Part shown: positions 60,305 through 64,000 of the stretch, in pieces
Position numbering within the stretch: the first letter of the stretch is position 1
How the letters are laid out: each line of letters opens with the position of its first letter
Position numbers and translations under genes: made by a program
Notes under the pieces: model-generated
Seen by the model: only the letters and a program-made list of their open reading frames with translations
Told to the model about the DNA's origin: nothing
The model's database searches: none
Assembly: GCF_900142065.1 (NCBI RefSeq)
Contig: NZ_FSRJ01000005.1
Coordinates: 186,001 to 250,000 of the forward strand
Origin: Agromyces cerinus subsp. cerinus
Lineage (GTDB): Bacteria > Actinomycetota > Actinomycetes > Actinomycetales > Microbacteriaceae
Direction of reading: 5' to 3'
Length of the DNA stretch: 64,000 nucleotides

Positions 60305-61948
60305 CTACTCGGCCGAGCCGAGGTCGGCGGCCCAGGGGTAGTAGAGGTAGATGAAAGAGGCGGGAACCCCGGTCACCGCCTTGTCGAGGTAGAGCCGCAC
60401 TGCGAGGTCGTTGATCGGCACCCAGGGCTGCTGCTGCATGACGAGGGCCTCGGCATCGACCGTGAGCTCGGCCCGCTTCTCGGGGTCGCTCTCGGCGTAG
60501 GCGGCGTCGATCGCGGCATCGATCGCCGGGTCGGAGAAGCCGGAGTAGTTCTGCTGGCTTCCCGTGTAGGCGACGTTGTCGAGGTGGGCGAGCGGCGACG
60601 GGCTCGACAGGTAGTTCGTGGTGACGAAGCCGTCGTATCCCTTGCGGGCCTCGGGGTCGGAGAAGAACGCGCCGAACTGCGCGCTCGGCACACCGGTCGG
60701 CTCGAGGGTGAGCCCCAGCTCCTTCGCCCCGTTCGCCATCTCGTTGAGGATGTCGGCGTAGAACGCGCGCTCGCTCGGGTAGGCGATCTTGATCGGCTGC
60801 GAGAGGTCGACGGTCGCGGACTCCAGCTCGGCCTTGGCGGCCTCGAGGTCGTGACTCAGGTCGGGCAGCTCGGCGTCGCGCTGCTCGGCGACGTCGGGGT
60901 AGCGGTTCCACGGCCCCTGGGGCACGATCGAGCGCGACGGCGTGCCGGTGCCCTCGTAGACGGTGTCCGCGATGGCCTGGCGGTCGGTTGCCCGGGTGAG
61001 CGCGCGCCGAACGGCGGGGTCGCCGAACGTGCCGTTGCCGGTCGAGATGATCGCCATGATCTGCATGCCCTGTCCGTAGGACAGCGCTCCGGTGCTGCTC
61101 GAGGAGAGCTGGCCGAGCGCCGGCAGCGGCACGTCGTACGATCCCTGGATCTCTCCGGTCGAGAGGCCGGTCGCGATGGCGGTGGGGTCGACCACGAAGC
61201 CGATCTCGACCTCCTTCGCCTTGGCGCGCTTCTCGGCGTTCCAGTACCCGTCGTAGCGGTCGAGCGAGATCGACTGGCCCTGCTTCCATTCGCCGACCTG
61301 GAACGGACCCGTGCACATGACGCCGGCCTCGGGGTTGCCGTAGTTCTCTCCGGCCGCCTCGCGCTGCTTCTGCTGCACGACGGCGCCGAGGTTCGTCGAG
61401 AGCTCCTCGTCGAGGATGGTGTTCGGTTCAGACAGCGTGAGTGTCACCTCCCACTCGCCCGTCTGCTCGATGCCGGTGACGTCGGCGAAACTCGACGCGA
61501 GGTAGCTGCCCTCGGCCGGGTCGAGATGACGGTTCAGGCTGTAGGCGACGTCAGCGGCGGTCATCGGCGTGCCGTCCCAGAAGGTGACGTCGTCGCGGAT
61601 CTGGAAGACGTAGCGCGTGCTGTCGTCGAGGACCTCGAAGCTCTCGGCGAGGTTCGGCTCGACCGAGAAGTCGGGCTGCATCTGGAACAGCGACTCGCAG
61701 AGGTTCGAGATGATCGTGTTCTCGGGGTAGTTGAACGCCTTGACCGGATCGAGCGTCGCGAGCTCGCCGTACGTCGAGTTCCACTTGACCGTGTCGACCT
61801 CGCCGGTCGCGGCGGGCGTGACCTGCAGGAGCTCGCCCTCGTCCAGTGCCGTCGCGGAGTCGTTGCCCCGATCCGCAGTGCAGCCTGCGAGCGCCAGGCT
61901 CGCGACCGCGAGGAGCGCGATCGATGCTCTCGTCGTTCCGGTTTTCAC
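60305..61948 (-). CDS. ABC substrate-binding lipoprotein (SBP_bac_5) of LacI-controlled importer
   Basis: The 547-residue lipoprotein has a signal with lipobox LALAGC (C23) and the SBP_bac_5 fold (TYGELATLDPVKAFNYPENTIISNLCESLFQMQPD, LAESFEVLDDSTRYVFQIRDDVTFWDGTPM, RALTRATDRQAIADTV). The GTG start follows AGGAGG. It is the first gene of the importer operon; its promoter overlaps three AATCGATT palindromes. With a C45 amidase-like enzyme at the end of the operon and a LacI regulator, the cargo may be an acylated amino compound or glycopeptide and not a simple peptide. That is inference. Confidence 0.92.
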   Translation of the reverse strand: MKTGTTRASIALLAVASLALAGCTADRGNDSATALDEGELLQVTPAATGEVDTVKWNSTYGELATLDPVKAFNYPENTIISNLCESLFQMQPDFSVEPNLAESFEVLDDSTRYVFQIRDDVTFWDGTPMTAADVAYSLNRHLDPAEGSYLASSFADVTGIEQTGEWEVTLTLSEPNTILDEELSTNLGAVVQQKQREAAGENYGNPEAGVMCTGPFQVGEWKQGQSISLDRYDGYWNAEKRAKAKEVEIGFVVDPTAIATGLSTGEIQGSYDVPLPALGQLSSSSTGALSYGQGMQIMAIISTGNGTFGDPAVRRALTRATDRQAIADTVYEGTGTPSRSIVPQGPWNRYPDVAEQRDAELPDLSHDLEAAKAELESATVDLSQPIKIAYPSERAFYADILNEMANGAKELGLTLEPTGVPSAQFGAFFSDPEARKGYDGFVTTNYLSSPSPLAHLDNVAYTGSQQNYSGFSDPAIDAAIDAAYAESDPEKRAELTVDAEALVMQQQPWVPINDLAVRLYLDKAVTGVPASFIYLYYPWAADLGSAE

Positions 61949-62006
61949 TGTGTCCTCCTGAGCTTCTTCGTTGAATCCCTCGCCGATGAGGCGATGAGCT
62001 ACGGCG

Positions 62007-62055
62007 ACGATAGCTGATGAATCGATTCTTGTAAATCGATTCTCTGAATCGATTT
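62007..62055 (-). promoter_or_regulatory. Importer promoter with three phased LacI-type palindromes
   Basis: Minus-strand -35 TTTACA (62030-62035) and -10 TATCGT (62007-62012) are separated by 17 bases. The palindrome AATCGATT occurs at 62020-62027 (between the boxes), 62034-62041 (overlapping the -35) and 62047-62054 (upstream), centred 14 and 13 bases apart. This is a typical repression layout for the divergent LacI-family regulator. Confidence 0.75.
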
Positions 62056-62107
62056 CTTTCCGGGATTCCGCTCGCGATCGACACGGATGGGTTGCTACGC
62101 TTGCCCG

Positions 62108-63157
62108 ATGTCCCTCGAAGCCGCGCGGCCAACGATCAACGACGTCGCCGAGCGCGCCGGCGTCTCGCGGACGACGGTCTCGAACGCGCTCAACGGCAAG
62201 GGCACGATCGGCGAAGCCACCATCGCGCGGGTCAGACGCGTCGCCGATGAACTCGGCTACGAGCCGAATGCGGTCGCACGCGGGTTGCGACAGTCGAAGC
62301 TCGGGGTGATCTCCCTGCTCATCCGCCCGCTCGAGTCGCTCGACACCGCGATGCCCGAAGGCGTCGACTACTTCCTCCGGTTCGCCGGCTCCGCCGCCCT
62401 GGCCGCGATGGATCACGGGTACTCGCTCATGCTCATCTCGGACCCGTCGAAGCCCGGGGCCCCACCGTCCTCGCTCGCGGCCGACGGATGCCTCGTCGAG
62501 GCCCCGATCCGGAACGACCCCGCGCTCAGCCTCCTCGATCGCAAGCGGATCCCCTTCGTGGCGATCGGCGTCGACCCGGCGCGCCCCGATGCCTTCCCCG
62601 CGTTCGTGCAGCAGACCGAGGGCGAGACGGCCCGAGTGCTCGACCACCTGCACGAGGCCGGCGCTCGGCGGATCGCGCTCGTGACCGGCACCGACGAGAA
62701 CGCCTGGAACGTGTTCGCGCGAGACGCCTACGAGCAGTGGACGGCCCGGCACGGCGTCGAGGCGATCCACCGCTCCATCGACGAGACGCTCGGCGTCGAA
62801 GGCGGGCGCATGGTCGCGCACGAACTCCTGTCGGGCGCGACCCCGCCCGACGGCGTGTACTGCCTGACCGGTCGACATGCGGCCGGATTCGTCGCAGGAG
62901 CCCGCGAACTCGGCATCGATGTCCCGGAGGATCTCGTCGTCGCCGCCGGTTCCGACGCGGTCATGAACCGCACATCGTCTCCGACCATCACCGCGCTCGA
63001 CCTCCGGCCCGTCGAGACAGCACGACTCGCCGTAGACGCCTTGATCCGCATCCTCCAGGACGAGCCCGTCGACTGGTCGAGCCTCGACCCGACCAGCGAA
63101 CTCGTGGTCCGCGAGTCGACGTCACGACGTCGTGGTGACGGGCCCGCGCAGGCCTGA
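62108..63157 (+). CDS. LacI family transcriptional regulator
   Basis: The 349-residue protein has the LacI HTH (PTINDVAERAGVSRTTVSNALNGKGTIGEATIARVRRVADELGYEPNAVARGL, residues 8-60) and a periplasmic-binding-like sensor domain. The effector domain contains the usual DGVYCLTGRHAAGFVAGARELGIDVPEDLVVAAGSD segment. It is divergent from the ABC importer and should bind the AATCGATT sites in the shared spacer. The ATG at 62108 was chosen because the HTH begins right after it. Ligand unknown; the family senses sugars or related small molecules, which argues for a glycosidic or sugar-linked cargo. Confidence 0.92.
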   Translation: MSLEAARPTINDVAERAGVSRTTVSNALNGKGTIGEATIARVRRVADELGYEPNAVARGLRQSKLGVISLLIRPLESLDTAMPEGVDYFLRFAGSAALAAMDHGYSLMLISDPSKPGAPPSSLAADGCLVEAPIRNDPALSLLDRKRIPFVAIGVDPARPDAFPAFVQQTEGETARVLDHLHEAGARRIALVTGTDENAWNVFARDAYEQWTARHGVEAIHRSIDETLGVEGGRMVAHELLSGATPPDGVYCLTGRHAAGFVAGARELGIDVPEDLVVAAGSDAVMNRTSSPTITALDLRPVETARLAVDALIRILQDEPVDWSSLDPTSELVVRESTSRRRGDGPAQA

Positions 63158-63276
63158 GCTTCCGGGCGGCCTCCCAGCGCATTCGCACGCTCGCGGCTCC
63201 GCGCTGCAGATCCCCCCGCTCTTGCGTCCACGGCGGTGCCGCTGCGAGCATGGCAGGCACCGACGACTGGAGCCCG

Positions 63277-63786
63277 ATGTCCGAGACCCTCGACCGACAG
63301 CCGGGCACTGAGCTGTCCACCCTGCCCGGAGCCCTGATCCTCCGACGCACCCGCAGCCTGCTGTACTGCGCACTCGGCACCGGCCTCGTCTACGGATTCC
63401 TCAGCACTGCCTCGCGGAGCCTCTGCCCCGGTGGGATCACGGACGACGGCGGGTTCATCGACAACGACGGCCGACCCACCGAGGTCGCGCAGTACTGCGT
63501 CGACGTGACGATGCGGCCGAGCTCCATCGTCTACGTCGCGATCGCCGTCATCGTGCTCGTCGCGATCACCCGGGTGCTGAAGTCCTCCGCGAGCGAAGCA
63601 GCCGCCCTCCGCACGCTCGATCGTGCGGCCATCCTGCTCGTCGCGGTCACTGCGGTGTGGCTGGTGATCACGCACGTCTCGTTCTGGATGATCCCGGTCG
63701 ACCGATGGAATGGCGGGGAGTACTTCCCCCTCCCGTTCACGTTCGGCACCATCGACGTCGACATCGCGCCGCTGCGGCAGGGCTGA
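63277..63786 (+). CDS. Hypothetical membrane protein, three helices
   Basis: The 169-residue protein has three predicted transmembrane helices (about residues 28-48, 90-108 and 124-146), with an external loop between the first two that holds two cysteines (SLCPGG and AQYCVD), possibly a disulfide. No named family is recognised. The ATG at 63277 follows GGAG with 5-base spacing; an upstream ATG at 63250 is possible. It lies 119 bases after the LacI gene, and that spacer shows no clear element. Confidence 0.65.
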   Translation: MSETLDRQPGTELSTLPGALILRRTRSLLYCALGTGLVYGFLSTASRSLCPGGITDDGGFIDNDGRPTEVAQYCVDVTMRPSSIVYVAIAVIVLVAITRVLKSSASEAAALRTLDRAAILLVAVTAVWLVITHVSFWMIPVDRWNGGEYFPLPFTFGTIDVDIAPLRQG

Positions 63787-63798
63787 CCTCCGGCGTCG

Positions 63799-64000
63799 TC
63801 AGGAGGCGACCCGACGTCGCTCCCGCCCGGCGTCGAAGAGCCAGGCGTCGACGTCGTTCAGGGCGAGCCGGAGCGCGCCGAGCACGCTGACGTCGGTGCC
63901 GAGCACCGAGGCCACGACCTCGACCGGGAAGAGGCATGCCGCGTCGAGGCGCGTCTGGAGCGGCCGGATGAGCCGGTCGCCGACCCCGGCGAGCTCGCCC
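63799..64000 (-). CDS. ROK family protein, C-terminal fragment
   Basis: The gene runs off the right edge; only the last 66 codons are visible. The sequence DRLIRPLQTRLDAACLFPVEVVASVLGTDVSVLGALRLALNDVDAWLF is typical of the end of ROK-family repressors or sugar kinases (a late beta-alpha unit followed by a GALRLAL helix). Whether the N-terminus carries an HTH cannot be seen. A complete ROK regulator is found at 4091-5287. It converges on the small membrane protein gene. Confidence 0.72.
   Translation of the reverse strand, partial: GELAGVGDRLIRPLQTRLDAACLFPVEVVASVLGTDVSVLGALRLALNDVDAWLFDAGRERRRVAS

Overview
The window is a 64-kb piece of a high-GC actinobacterial chromosome. Very high GC, frequent GTG starts, ATGA/GTGA gene overlaps, abundant GGATGCC/GGCATCC-type words, actinobacterial families (ECF42 with a DGPF partner, CtpE-like P-type ATPase, deazaflavin-type nitroreductase) and many carbohydrate regulators suggest Microbacteriaceae, perhaps Agromyces-like. 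The taxonomic call is inference. I see no tRNA, rRNA, CRISPR array, prophage or intact insertion sequence. The first and last genes are cut by the window edges, and no gene-free stretch exceeds 300 bases.

Layout. 1-5.3 kb: DHFR-like fragment, YCII/DGPF protein with ECF42 sigma factor, metallopeptidase, DUF1697, LtrA. 4.1-7.9 kb: a ROK repressor divergent from a secreted GH84 beta-N-acetylglucosaminidase, with a candidate operator between them and a strong hairpin terminator after the glycosidase. 8-13.1 kb: dienelactone-hydrolase-like protein, TerC, DHFR-like protein, winged-helix protein, thioesterase, trypsin-fold peptidase. 13.1-17.9 kb: a sugar locus with MFS symporter plus tyrosine phosphatase facing GH3 glycosidase plus TetR, with a palindrome inside the MFS promoter. 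17.9-23.4 kb: DUF4097 protein divergent from an unusual IS30-HTH/MarR fusion regulator, CAT-type acetyltransferase, small proteins, CtpE-like ATPase. 23.5-30.4 kb: a degenerate resolvase-like protein, a NarL-type two-component system divergent from a membrane protein/multicopper oxidase pair, glycosyltransferase. 30.4-32.9 kb: cupin plus amine-oxidase-like flavoprotein divergent from TetR.

32.9-46.9 kb is the most coherent block. A leftward eight-gene operon encodes a peptide-type ABC importer (lipoprotein, two permeases, fused double ATPase), MurQ etherase, AnmK kinase, a GNAT and a beta-lactamase-family hydrolase. The divergent rightward operon encodes a MurR/RpiR regulator, an MFS carrier and a three-part FAD/Fe-S D-lactate dehydrogenase. 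MurQ releases D-lactate from MurNAc-6-phosphate, so the two operons together look like a self-contained uptake-to-respiration route for anhydro-MurNAc or muropeptides, using ABC import in place of the PTS transporter MurP.

46.9-55.5 kb: an alcohol-dehydrogenase-like oxidoreductase with its TetR and three matching operators, an ABC-F ATPase, a hydrolase of unusual architecture, a quinone reductase, a LysE exporter facing an Lrp regulator, a VOC protein and a deazaflavin-type nitroreductase. 55.6-63.2 kb: a second peptide-type ABC importer ending in a C45 acyltransferase/hydrolase, controlled by a divergent LacI regulator with three phased AATCGATT palindromes over a recognisable promoter. The right edge holds a small membrane protein and the C-terminus of a ROK protein.
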